A DNA stretch of 64,000 nt from Mageeibacillus indolicus UPII9-5 (GTDB taxonomy: Bacteria; Bacillota; Clostridia; Saccharofermentanales; Fastidiosipilaceae): positions 1,674,001 to 1,738,000 of the forward strand of contig NC_013895.2 of assembly GCF_000025225.2 (NCBI RefSeq). The letters are read 5' to 3'. A program made the translations under genes and the position numbers. How positions within the stretch are numbered: the first letter of the stretch is position 1; each line of letters starts with the position of its first letter. Positions 8,841-17,451 of this stretch are shown piece after piece. Under the pieces are notes generated by a model. It did not search any database, was not told the DNA's origin, and worked only from the letters and a program-made list of their open reading frames with translations.

Positions 8841-9758
8841 TCACCGCTTAGGCCTAGTTTCCGCCTGCGTTTTGCTGACCTTGGAAAACAACAATATCGA
8901 CACCATAATAATCGCAATTCCGATCACTTCCCCATAGCTGAAACGCTTCCCGAAAATAAAAACAGACAGAATTGAAACCAAAAGCGGCTCCAACGCCGTA
9001 AACAGACAGGCCATGCTCCCCGGAATATATACTGTACTTTGCAAATAGGCCAGGAAAGCAACCACCGTCCCCAAAATGATCATCAAAGTCAAGTAGAACA
9101 AAACTTTGGCATCAAGATGCACCGGCAAACCAGACAACGGATGCCAAAACTGAAAACAAACCCCCGCAATGAACATCCCGAAACCAACGGTAGGCGCGGC
9201 CCCATAGGTTTTGATCAACGGCTGCGGCAAAACCGTATAACTGACCACACTGAGCGCAGTCAAAAGCCCGACCAACAACGCCGGCAACGAAACATGCAAT
9301 CGACTGAATTCCCCGTCTGTAACCACCAGCACTACCCCAAAAATCGCCGCTATTATCAGGCTCAGGTCAAGCAGCCGCAACCGCTTAATTCCACGCGCCA
9401 GCTCATATCCATACAATAAAACCGGAGAAATAAACTGAATAATCGTAGCAAAAGCTGCCGAACTTAGCTCAATCGTTTTGAAAAAAGCGTATTGTACCAA
9501 ACTCATGCCGATGAAAGAAAAACAGACGAGCCTAATTACGGCTCGGCGCGAGCGAAAAATGGCCCAAGTATGCTCATGCTTAAAAATTCCGCTGTAAACT
9601 AAAATACATAAGCCGCCAAGCAGCAGCCGGCAGCTGACCAGCCATTCCGAGCCTATACCGCAATCCAATATCAACTGCGCCAAAACACCGGAAAAGCCCC
9701 ACAAGCATCCCCCCAGTGCCGCCAGCAGCATGCCTTTTCTTTTGTTGTCCATCTTCAT
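8841..9758 (-). CDS. EamA/DMT-family membrane transporter
   Basis: A 305-residue protein with about ten membrane segments arranged as two EamA repeats; the first begins LLAALGGCLWGFSGVLAQLI and the second contains LGTVVAFLAYLQSTVYIPG and ACLFTALEPLLVSILSVFIFGK, both typical of drug/metabolite transporters. I chose the ATG at 9758, behind GAAGGCGA; an in-frame start at 9812 is less likely. It converges on the nitrogenase-like operon and stands alone. The substrate is unknown; family members export amino acids or other metabolites. Confidence 0.88.
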   Translation of the reverse strand: MKMDNKRKGMLLAALGGCLWGFSGVLAQLILDCGIGSEWLVSCRLLLGGLCILVYSGIFKHEHTWAIFRSRRAVIRLVCFSFIGMSLVQYAFFKTIELSSAAFATIIQFISPVLLYGYELARGIKRLRLLDLSLIIAAIFGVVLVVTDGEFSRLHVSLPALLVGLLTALSVVSYTVLPQPLIKTYGAAPTVGFGMFIAGVCFQFWHPLSGLPVHLDAKVLFYLTLMIILGTVVAFLAYLQSTVYIPGSMACLFTALEPLLVSILSVFIFGKRFSYGEVIGIAIIMVSILLFSKVSKTQAETRPKR

Positions 9759-10107
9759 ATTTTCGCCTTCACTGGCGTACGAGTCCCTAGAACAGCCTAC
9801 CACCGGCGCCACGTACGCATATTAAAATGTTAAGAGATCGTCTTGCTATTCTATCACATATCGCGGCCGGTACAACGGCTGTAACCGTATATTTTTCTGG
9901 CCGGGCAAGATATATTTCACCTTAGCAAAAACTATATTTCAAATAAATAACAAATGGTTACAGTTTCTGTCTTTACCTTGCCGTATGGATACAGATAACA
10001 TATATTATAATTAATTTATGGTAAAACTTTTTATTCGGAATTATAATTTTGCTTACTGAGGCTTTTACAACAATTCACTTCAGTTGCTGCAAAGGCAGAA
10101 AGGATAC
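9759..10107. other. Intergenic region with candidate adhesin promoter
   Basis: No gene is seen. A candidate plus-strand promoter for the adhesin is TTGCCG (9978-9983) with TATATT (10001-10006) at 17-bp spacing; a TATAAT at 10006-10011 overlaps it. The stretch is AT-rich. Confidence 0.4.
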
Positions 10108-13100
10108 ATGTGTTTTATGTATAAAGTTTTTCGTTGCTCCGGCCAAGCCGCTTTGAAAATGGCCGTCGTCATCGCTCTGGTCACCGCTTTACTTGCCGGT
10201 TTCTCCATCGGCATAGTGCCAACCGTTACCGCTGCCAATCAGCCAGGCCCATCGCCGGCAGATGCAGAAATAGGGCAGATGACAACTCGGGCAGCGGCCG
10301 ATACCTTATGGGTCAACGCATCAACCGGTGACGACACAGCCGCAGGCACGGCAAACGCTGAATTAAAAACGCTGGAAGCGGCTCTTGCCAAGGCTGCCGC
10401 CGAGCCAACAGTGCGACGCATCAACATCACCGGCGAATTTAAGCTGGACAAAACCATTATCATACCGGACGGCATCACGCTGGCGGTAACCGCCGCCGGG
10501 GCAACTTTTAGTGCCGACGGAAATAAGCTTAAGGGAATAGTTTTAAGCAAGGGCGCAACCCTCACCGGTAGCGGCGAAATGCAAATGCGAGGATTTGCGA
10601 CCGCTCTGACAGCAGAGGCGGGCTCACTAATCACTGACGGGATTTACAACTTTCAGGATAACGGAGTGGAAGATGGAACCGGGGTGAGTTTCGGCGGCAA
10701 AGTTAAAGGTTCTGGCGACAAAAATAAATTACGCATCATGGTAAACGATATATGCTCCACCGATTTTTATAACGATGGCAGTAGCTTCGAAAATTGCATT
10801 GTAAACGTCAACTCCCAGAAGCGCACTTGGTTCGATGCCCGTAATTTAACCCTCAAAAACGCTGATTTTACCGTCGCCGGCTTCGGGATGGGTTACTACA
10901 TTGGTACTCTTGATATGGAAAATTCGTCTTTAACCGTCAATAAAGGCTCCGGTTGGCGTTGCCCCACCGGCTTTACCATTCAGGGCGACAAAGACAAAGA
11001 AAGTTCTGTACGCAACTCAAAAATTACAGTAAATGCCGGAACAACTGCCGGTATTTCCATCGGTTTATCCGATAAAAAGAAAAAAATTACCTTCAAAGAC
11101 TCAACCTTGGAATTAAATAACAGTGGAGTCGGTGGCTTAAATATAAATACCGGTAGCGTTGAACTGATTAGCTCAACCATAATAAGCAACGGCAAACAGT
11201 CCGGCGCTGTATTCGGGGCTCAGGGCAACGGCGAAATAATTTTCAAAGACAATTGTCTGGTTAAAACCCCTGCAAACAAAGCTGCACATACCGGCAGTGC
11301 CCAAAACAAAAATACCTACATTGTACTCGGTGGCTCATACTTAGTGACCTATGCACCCGACTATCATGCCGGTGACGGCAGCACAATTCCGAATAACGGG
11401 GCCGCAAACGGCAATGAACCCTTATCTCTGTTTACCTTAAGCGATCCGACGCAAACATTACTGCAACCGTTAAACCGCCAAGGCAAACCCTACGACTATT
11501 CCGTGACCAAGCCTTCAAGCGACGGGCAAAAGCACGTCTGGGTTCCGGCCGCTAAAGTACAGTTTTATCTCAACGACCCCACTTCTGCCGCACCTGTAAA
11601 AGACGTCTGCTTCTCCGACGGCTCAACTACCGCCAAAACCGCATCAGCCATGCGCGGTTACCCCCTTAACGCTGCCGTTAAAATAGCAGGTGGCAATACC
11701 CAGCTCCCATCCCAGCCCCAAGCTGCCGGTTACAAGTTTAAAGGCTGGTTTTACAAAAATCTTACCGATAATTCAGAGCAGCCGTTCAATGAAGCCATTA
11801 AAGTCCCGAAGGATTTGGACGTGTATGCCAAGTGGGAAAAAGATCCAAATGCCTACCTGATCAAGTACAATAATGCGGCTGCCGACAACAAGGTGCTGAG
11901 CATGGCTTTTTCTAATCCTCAGCGCACTTTCAAAGTCCTCTCCCTCGCCGCGGTGAAAGCACAAAGCCCTGCTTTTGTTCCGGACGGCAAAGTATTTAGA
12001 GGCTGGGCAACAAGGCCGGATGCCGCCGCCCCCGAGACGGCTGCCGGCAAGGTCATAACCTTGCCCGGAGCTAAAAACATCTATAACTTATACGCGATTT
12101 GGGAAAATAAGCTGCTTACGGTTAAATTTTCCGCCAACGGTGGCATTTTTACTAAACAAAGTATTTTTAAGGCCAGATCGGACATTTTTTCCATTGATAA
12201 AGATTCTGCTGGCGGAGAAGTTGCCGTAATCAAGAAAACCCCTGCCGTTGTCGATAAAATGTCTTTAGTCAGCCTTTTGCAAACCCTTGATCCAACAATC
12301 GACCTAGCCAAGTCGGGGCTTGTCGGCTTTACGAATGATCCGGATGACAAAGTTTTAAAAGAGATTGCTACACGCCAATACAACATTTTAGGCACTTTTG
12401 ATAAACAGGTCGGATTTTTTTTGCGAAAACATTATTATTACTGGTTTAACGACCCGGATGGCAAGCAATGCGCCGATCTCAGCAAGGATACAGCTTTGAC
12501 TGATGATACGACCTTTTACCTGAAATGGCAACAAAATCCAAACATCCCAACCATAAACGCAGAGTGCCGGATTCCTGCCGACATGTGGAGCAAAGATCCC
12601 GGCCAGACCACCAGGATCAAAAATTTAAATACCTCAGGATCTTTTGCAATTACCGGTGCCGTGGATGCCACCGAAATTGTCCATCAGATGAACTCTCTCG
12701 AAGGGGAATTGGCCAAAAACATTAGCGATTTATCGCAAATCAAGTTAACTCAACTCAGTTCCGTGTTCAAAGCGCGACTGACTTTGCCAGTCGGGGTTGT
12801 TCTGCCGGCCAACCCCACCGTGCAAGCGGCCGGCCTCGGCAATTGTTTCGAAGTAGATTCAGTTAAAGCCGGTTCAACTCCCGAGGCAACGCTGGACGTG
12901 ACTTTTAAACTGAAACAAGGCATCAGCAACTATAAGCAGCTCAAAGAAGCCGTAGAGTCAACCGGGGTGCCCCAACCCGGCTATCATCCCTGGATGCCCA
13001 AACCCCTGACTTTCACCGTGACAGGACTCACTTGCGCGCCCGGTAAGTTTACCAACTTGGAGGAATTTACCGCAACCGGCACAGTCGAGGGCAATTTTTC

Positions 13101-14121
13101 CGCTTACGCTACTGATATGAATTCTAACGCAACCAAAAAGTTTACATTCACTTGGAAAGGCGAACAAATTACCGAGGCCAAAGATACTAACAAACCCGGA
13201 ATAACGCAAACTTTCCGCTGTCTTTATCCGCTCGAGCTACCTCTGCCAGCCGATATGGCGGTTAATAATAACACCGAGCATGATGCCGTAATCGAGCTCA
13301 CTCCCGGAGCTACCTTCCCTTTGACCGGCGCTTTACAGGTAGAACCGATCCACGAACAAATGGCCAAAATTGAAGCTGCCTATCCCGGGGAAAAGCACGA
13401 TCAAATTGCTCTATCGGATATCGACTTTGGCTTTACCGCGAGCTTTACAGCTCCTGATGATATAAGTTTGCCGCGCAGCCTGTCACCGGCAGATATTAAG
13501 TGCGAAAATTTCGGTACCGGATTTAAGGTCGATTCGGTTAATATCAATGGTCAAACTGTCACTTTAGAGTTTAGCCTAAACAATACGGCAGATGTTAGAA
13601 CCTATACTGATCTGGAAAAGGTGGTCGATCCGGCAGGAGGTGAAAGCGGTTGGATGAGGCTCACCGTACCTAATTTGAAGATTAAAAACGATGCCCCGCT
13701 CGATCAGAATTTTACCATAATCGGGAAGGTAAACGGCCGCTTTGCGGCGACTGCTGTTTCCGCCGGCGGCGAGGTAAAATATTTCGCCTTTAAATGGCAG
13801 GGAGAACAATGGCCGGACGGGAAAGATGCCATCGCTACAACTGACGATGTCATTAGCCTTACGGTGAAAGCCGTCTCTTCGCCCAAGCCCGGTCTCATAA
13901 CACCGCCGGCATCTTTTAAACCTATCGCGCCGCCTACCGAGCCTGATCTGCCGAAAGTTTCTGGTAGAAATATGCCGCCGCGTTCCGCCGGCGTGCCGCT
14001 GCCCAAAACCGGAGAAGCTGCTCCTCCCTGGTGGGCAGCTTTAACACTCATCGGCGGCTTACCTTTACTCGCTTTAGGTTTGATTCTTCGTAAAACTATC
14101 GCCATTCCGGGCGAGCGATAA
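10108..14121 (+). CDS. LPKTG-anchored surface adhesin with beta-helix, InlB-type and duplicated domains
   Basis: A 1337-residue cell-wall protein. After a signal peptide (hydrophobic AVVIALVTALLAGFSIGI) comes a region with a repeated solenoid look (to about residue 440), then Listeria-Bacteroides (InlB B) repeats at about 540-807, seen as GYKFKGWFYKN...DVYAKWEKD and VFRGWATRP...NLYAIWENK. Two related blocks of about 210 residues follow (811-1032 and 1033-1241), each with an ITGAV/LTGAL start, a TGTVEGNFSAYA or IGKVNGRFAATA motif and a FTWKGEQ or FKWQGEQ end. The C-terminus is LPKTG near 1297, a hydrophobic segment and a basic tail, the sortase signal. The ATG at 10108 has AAAGGA upstream. The ligand on host or neighbour cells is unknown. 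Confidence 0.87.
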   Translation: MCFMYKVFRCSGQAALKMAVVIALVTALLAGFSIGIVPTVTAANQPGPSPADAEIGQMTTRAAADTLWVNASTGDDTAAGTANAELKTLEAALAKAAAEPTVRRINITGEFKLDKTIIIPDGITLAVTAAGATFSADGNKLKGIVLSKGATLTGSGEMQMRGFATALTAEAGSLITDGIYNFQDNGVEDGTGVSFGGKVKGSGDKNKLRIMVNDICSTDFYNDGSSFENCIVNVNSQKRTWFDARNLTLKNADFTVAGFGMGYYIGTLDMENSSLTVNKGSGWRCPTGFTIQGDKDKESSVRNSKITVNAGTTAGISIGLSDKKKKITFKDSTLELNNSGVGGLNINTGSVELISSTIISNGKQSGAVFGAQGNGEIIFKDNCLVKTPANKAAHTGSAQNKNTYIVLGGSYLVTYAPDYHAGDGSTIPNNGAANGNEPLSLFTLSDPTQTLLQPLNRQGKPYDYSVTKPSSDGQKHVWVPAAKVQFYLNDPTSAAPVKDVCFSDGSTTAKTASAMRGYPLNAAVKIAGGNTQLPSQPQAAGYKFKGWFYKNLTDNSEQPFNEAIKVPKDLDVYAKWEKDPNAYLIKYNNAAADNKVLSMAFSNPQRTFKVLSLAAVKAQSPAFVPDGKVFRGWATRPDAAAPETAAGKVITLPGAKNIYNLYAIWENKLLTVKFSANGGIFTKQSIFKARSDIFSIDKDSAGGEVAVIKKTPAVVDKMSLVSLLQTLDPTIDLAKSGLVGFTNDPDDKVLKEIATRQYNILGTFDKQVGFFLRKHYYYWFNDPDGKQCADLSKDTALTDDTTFYLKWQQNPNIPTINAECRIPADMWSKDPGQTTRIKNLNTSGSFAITGAVDATEIVHQMNSLEGELAKNISDLSQIKLTQLSSVFKARLTLPVGVVLPANPTVQAAGLGNCFEVDSVKAGSTPEATLDVTFKLKQGISNYKQLKEAVESTGVPQPGYHPWMPKPLTFTVTGLTCAPGKFTNLEEFTATGTVEGNFSAYATDMNSNATKKFTFTWKGEQITEAKDTNKPGITQTFRCLYPLELPLPADMAVNNNTEHDAVIELTPGATFPLTGALQVEPIHEQMAKIEAAYPGEKHDQIALSDIDFGFTASFTAPDDISLPRSLSPADIKCENFGTGFKVDSVNINGQTVTLEFSLNNTADVRTYTDLEKVVDPAGGESGWMRLTVPNLKIKNDAPLDQNFTIIGKVNGRFAATAVSAGGEVKYFAFKWQGEQWPDGKDAIATTDDVISLTVKAVSSPKPGLITPPASFKPIAPPTEPDLPKVSGRNMPPRSAGVPLPKTGEAAPPWWAALTLIGGLPLLALGLILRKTIAIPGER

Positions 14122-14230
14122 TGACATCTGCTGCAAACGGCATTATACTGAACGTTGAGCGTTGAACATGGATCATCGGTCATGGATCACCGGTCACACT
14201 GTTCTGATTTGCGGCAAGGAGGCAACAAAT

Positions 14231-14752
14231 ATGCGCAAAATTTTAATTGTAATTGATATGCAGAATGATTTTATCGATGGAGCTTTAGGCACGCAGGAGG
14301 CACAAGCGATACTGCCCAAAGTAAAAGCTAAGATCCTCAGTTATCCGTCAAACGACATAATCGTTACGATGGACACTCACTACAACAATTACCTGTCCAC
14401 CCAAGAAGGTCGCCTGCTTCCCGTACCCCACTGCATAAAAGGAACTGCCGGCTGGCAGCTGCACCCCACCATCGCAGGACTGCTCACCGCCGCTAAAGTA
14501 TATGAAAAGTCAGCTTTTGGCAGCCTTGAACTTGCCCGTGACTTAAAACAAACAGCGGCCACTGAGCCGATCGAACTTGAGCTAGTAGGACTGTGTACCG
14601 ACATTTGCGTCGTTTCCAATGCGCTGATTCTAAAGGCAATGCTGCCCGAAGTTACCATCAAAGTTGCCGCCGACTGCTGCGCCGGTGTTACCCCCGCTAA
14701 GCATCTCGCCGCCCTCGAGACCATGCGTTCCTGCCAGGTTCTCGTATCTTGA
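14231..14752 (+). CDS. Isochorismatase/nicotinamidase-family cysteine hydrolase
   Basis: A 173-residue cysteine hydrolase. The catalytic Asp lies in VIDMQNDF, the metal-site pattern DTH follows in MDTHYNNYLST, and the nucleophile Cys is in ELVGLCTDICVVSNALIL. The length and the DxH motif fit nicotinamidase-like members that release ammonia from nicotinamide or a related amide, but other amides are possible. The start was set at the ATG behind AAGGAGG; an upstream in-frame ATG at 14162 has no site. It stands alone downstream of the adhesin, with convergent genes beyond. Confidence 0.85.
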   Translation: MRKILIVIDMQNDFIDGALGTQEAQAILPKVKAKILSYPSNDIIVTMDTHYNNYLSTQEGRLLPVPHCIKGTAGWQLHPTIAGLLTAAKVYEKSAFGSLELARDLKQTAATEPIELELVGLCTDICVVSNALILKAMLPEVTIKVAADCCAGVTPAKHLAALETMRSCQVLVS

Positions 14753-14802
14753 TCCATTAGAAGCAACAGACGACAGAAACGGGCGATAAGCTACGCAGAA
14801 AT

Positions 14803-14838
14803 GGCCGATAAGTGATCATGAAGTATCGCCTATCGGCC
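14803..14838. terminator. Hairpin between convergent genes
   Basis: GGCCGATA (14803-14810) pairs with TATCGGCC (14831-14838) between two converging genes. There is no strong T run, so it may be a weak bidirectional terminator. The following bases hold short repeats of TTATTTATCCGCTG. Confidence 0.45.
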
Positions 14839-14920
14839 TCAGCCTTTGTTCTGATTTATTTATCCGCTGATTTATCTGCTGATTTATTTATCCGCTGTTA
14901 ATTCTTTCTTCCGTTAAGCC

Positions 14921-15397
14921 TTACTTGCCGCTTAAATACAGAGCCGCCTGCGCGAGAATACCACTGCCGAGGTAAGTGCCCAAAAAGACGAAAATTCCGA
15001 CAATAACTATTTTCCAACTCATTTTTGAAATATCAGTTAGACGATCCGCGACCGAAATACCAGCAAAAGTTAAAATCGGCGTAGTGATAGCCAAAAAATT
15101 CACCCCGTTGATCCATTTGATTGCCGTCGGGAAAATCATGCACATGATCAATGACGTTATGGAAACCCAGCCAAGAACGGGGAAGTCGCGAATGAACTTA
15201 ATCTTCACCCCGCTCAACAAATGTTTAACTAAAATTCCGATTAAAGCAAAAAGGCCGAGTAAAAAAAGCCCTCCCAAAGTATCCCAAGTCAGCGGCGCCG
15301 AGCCGGGATTTTTTACATTTTTTATCCATTGAGTGAATAAAATTAAAGCTAAGCTGAGCAGCAGAATCAAGGCATTTTTTCTTAGTTCTTTAAGCAT
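14921..15397 (-). CDS. Small integral membrane protein, partner of the DUF3100-like protein
   Basis: A 158-residue protein with four to five hydrophobic helices (NALILLLSLALILFTQWI at the start, GILAQAALYL at the end). I do not recognise a named family with certainty. Its ATG touches the stop of the DUF3100-like gene, and GGAAAGGAAA is the ribosome site, so the two are co-translated. With the DUF3100-like protein it may form a two-part transporter whose cargo is processed by the M20 enzyme encoded first in the operon; this is inference from gene order. Confidence 0.7.
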   Translation of the reverse strand: MLKELRKNALILLLSLALILFTQWIKNVKNPGSAPLTWDTLGGLFLLGLFALIGILVKHLLSGVKIKFIRDFPVLGWVSITSLIMCMIFPTAIKWINGVNFLAITTPILTFAGISVADRLTDISKMSWKIVIVGIFVFLGTYLGSGILAQAALYLSGK

Positions 15398-16186
15398 TTA
15401 AATTTCCTTTCCGGTTAGTTTCCTGTACATAAAATGCTGTAGCGGGACTGCCAGGAATATCATCGTGAACGTACCTAAAAATGAAGTCAAAAGTTGCGAA
15501 GCGGCCGCATAAGCCGAAATCATGCCAGCCTCCTGCGGCAGAGTTGCCGCCAAAGCCGATGAAGCACCGGCCATCATCGAAGCCGACCCCATACCCGAAG
15601 CCATGGCCAAAGCCTCCGGCCGGAAACCAAAGCTCAAAAAGATGGGCGCGACAATCGAGAAAAACAGCGCCCCGAAAAGTGTGCCGAAAATATACATTGA
15701 CAAAACTCCGCGCCCCGGCTTTGAATCAAGTCCGTATTTTTCGCTGATAAAAGCGAGTTCACCCTCACGCCCGATTCCCAGAGTCGAGCCAATCGCCTCT
15801 TCACGCAAACCCAATAATATGGCTATCGGCAGACCCAAAACAACGGTGCCTAGATTGCCTATTTCCTGCAACAAAAATACCCAGCCGATAGAAAATATTT
15901 CTTTGATACGCGGCGCAACATCCGCTCCGTACCTAGCCATCAACGGCAACATGATGATGATCAGATATTTACCCGCAAAATGGATGTGCTCTTTGGTATA
16001 AATTTTCGCCAAAATACCTTTGCGAAACACCTTAAGGCCGGCCACCATGGTAATGATCAGGGCAAAAACCAGCGGCAAAAAGTTCAATTTAATTGCCCCT
16101 AGCTTAATGCTGCGGAAACCGATTAATTCGGCAACCGTGATCGTCAGAACAACGAAAAGCAAATACAGAATGTTTTTCTTAATCAT
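15398..16186 (-). CDS. DUF3100-like membrane protein
   Basis: A 262-residue polytopic membrane protein that matches my recollection of the DUF3100 family: about eight hydrophobic segments, the loop GREGELAFISEKYGLDSKPG and the small-residue helix ALAMASGMGSASMMAGASSALAATLP. It overlaps the end of the M20 amidohydrolase gene by eight bases and abuts the next membrane gene. The role is unknown, but the linkage to an M20 hydrolase suggests uptake of an acylated or dipeptide-like compound. Confidence 0.75.
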   Translation of the reverse strand: MIKKNILYLLFVVLTITVAELIGFRSIKLGAIKLNFLPLVFALIITMVAGLKVFRKGILAKIYTKEHIHFAGKYLIIIMLPLMARYGADVAPRIKEIFSIGWVFLLQEIGNLGTVVLGLPIAILLGLREEAIGSTLGIGREGELAFISEKYGLDSKPGRGVLSMYIFGTLFGALFFSIVAPIFLSFGFRPEALAMASGMGSASMMAGASSALAATLPQEAGMISAYAAASQLLTSFLGTFTMIFLAVPLQHFMYRKLTGKEI

Positions 16187-17441
16187 GCTCTACTCCAAAT
16201 CTTTCTATAGTTTTTTTGTATTCAATGAAGGAACGGCGATAGAAGTGAGCTACCTCTATACCGTCCGACATTTCCATGAGTACCCGCACCAAAAAGTCGG
16301 GGAAAGTGGTGAGAATTGCCGTCAAATCAGTATGTATGAAATCAGTGCCGTGGATGCGCCCCGTAAAGCCGCTGTAACCGATTTGAATCGCCGGCATGAT
16401 AAAGGACAAATCCCCGATATCACCCGCGGCAGCTGAGGGCCGATTTTCATACAATTTCTTAATTTTATCCTGTTTGGCAAATGCTTTTTTCACAAAAGTG
16501 CTGAGATATCGATCCTGCACAAATGGCAAGTACCCCATTTGTGTTTCAATTTCGACCGCACCGCCCAAGGCCGTCGCTGCTCCCTGCGCCGCCTGATCGA
16601 GCTGTTTAGCCACTTGAATCATATAGTCAACATCGTTGGTACGCAAATCGGTACCAATCTTCGCCCGGTCGGCAATTATGTTTATGCCGAAATTTCCGTC
16701 CAGCAAAACCGGATTAAAACGAACCAATTTCGAGTCATCGAGCTGTTGCCGCAAGTAAGCGAGTGCCGTTTGAAACAAATTGGCCATGGATAAAGCATTT
16801 TTACCTAGCCACGGGGCAAAACCGGCGTGCGCCGCCTGCCCTTTAAAAGTGAAATATTTAAATAAGAACCCGTCAAGATCCGCATTGATTTCTGTCGAGA
16901 ACTCCGGGTAATCGCCCCCCATAGCATGAGTGCAAACACAGAAGTCATAAGGTTCAAAAACTCCTTCTTTGATCGCTTGTGCCTTACCGCCGAAATATTC
17001 AATCTCACCGCGATCTTTCAACTCTTGCCGGTGTGCCAGATCCAAAAACTCTTCCGCCGGCACGAACACAAAATCCACCCCGAACTTGAGTTTTTCATAT
17101 AATCTATTTTCCAAAAGCCTTACCAACAACGCCAAAGCGATACCCACCTGCGTGTAATGGCCACAAACGTGAGCAGCTCCGGTGACCGGGTCGCAATGAA
17201 AATGGCCCGGCTGATAAACCGCATCCAACTCAGCAACAAAACACAGTCGATAGGGCTTGGCCGCCGCGTGAGGCAAGCTGAGCAAAAATCCGGTTCTGGC
17301 AAAATCAGTGATTTTTAGTTCCGGGCATACCTCATGTAAAAAATCGCAAACAACCGTACGTGTATGCCATTCTTCGTATCCGAGTTCCGGATGGTCAAAG
17401 ATATCTTCGGTAAGCTTTCTGATTTTTTCATCTAAGTTCAT
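16179..17441 (-). CDS. M20-family amidohydrolase (AbgB-like)
   Basis: A 420-residue M20 metallo-amidohydrolase. The metal-site block reads AAHVCGHYTQVG where most members have CGHDxH, and the general base follows in FVFVPAEEF. The lid domain starts at DGFLFKYFTFKGQAAHAG, and IHGTDFIHTD supplies a late histidine. The altered CGH motif recalls the AbgB group, which cuts p-aminobenzoyl-glutamate and similar amides, rather than standard hippurate hydrolases. The ATG at 17441 has AGGGGA upstream; a longer frame to 17531 runs into the adhesin gene. It is the first of three overlapping genes with two membrane proteins. Confidence 0.85.
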   Translation of the reverse strand: MNLDEKIRKLTEDIFDHPELGYEEWHTRTVVCDFLHEVCPELKITDFARTGFLLSLPHAAAKPYRLCFVAELDAVYQPGHFHCDPVTGAAHVCGHYTQVGIALALLVRLLENRLYEKLKFGVDFVFVPAEEFLDLAHRQELKDRGEIEYFGGKAQAIKEGVFEPYDFCVCTHAMGGDYPEFSTEINADLDGFLFKYFTFKGQAAHAGFAPWLGKNALSMANLFQTALAYLRQQLDDSKLVRFNPVLLDGNFGINIIADRAKIGTDLRTNDVDYMIQVAKQLDQAAQGAATALGGAVEIETQMGYLPFVQDRYLSTFVKKAFAKQDKIKKLYENRPSAAAGDIGDLSFIMPAIQIGYSGFTGRIHGTDFIHTDLTAILTTFPDFLVRVLMEMSDGIEVAHFYRRSFIEYKKTIERFGVEHD

Positions 17442-17451
17442 GATCGTTCCC

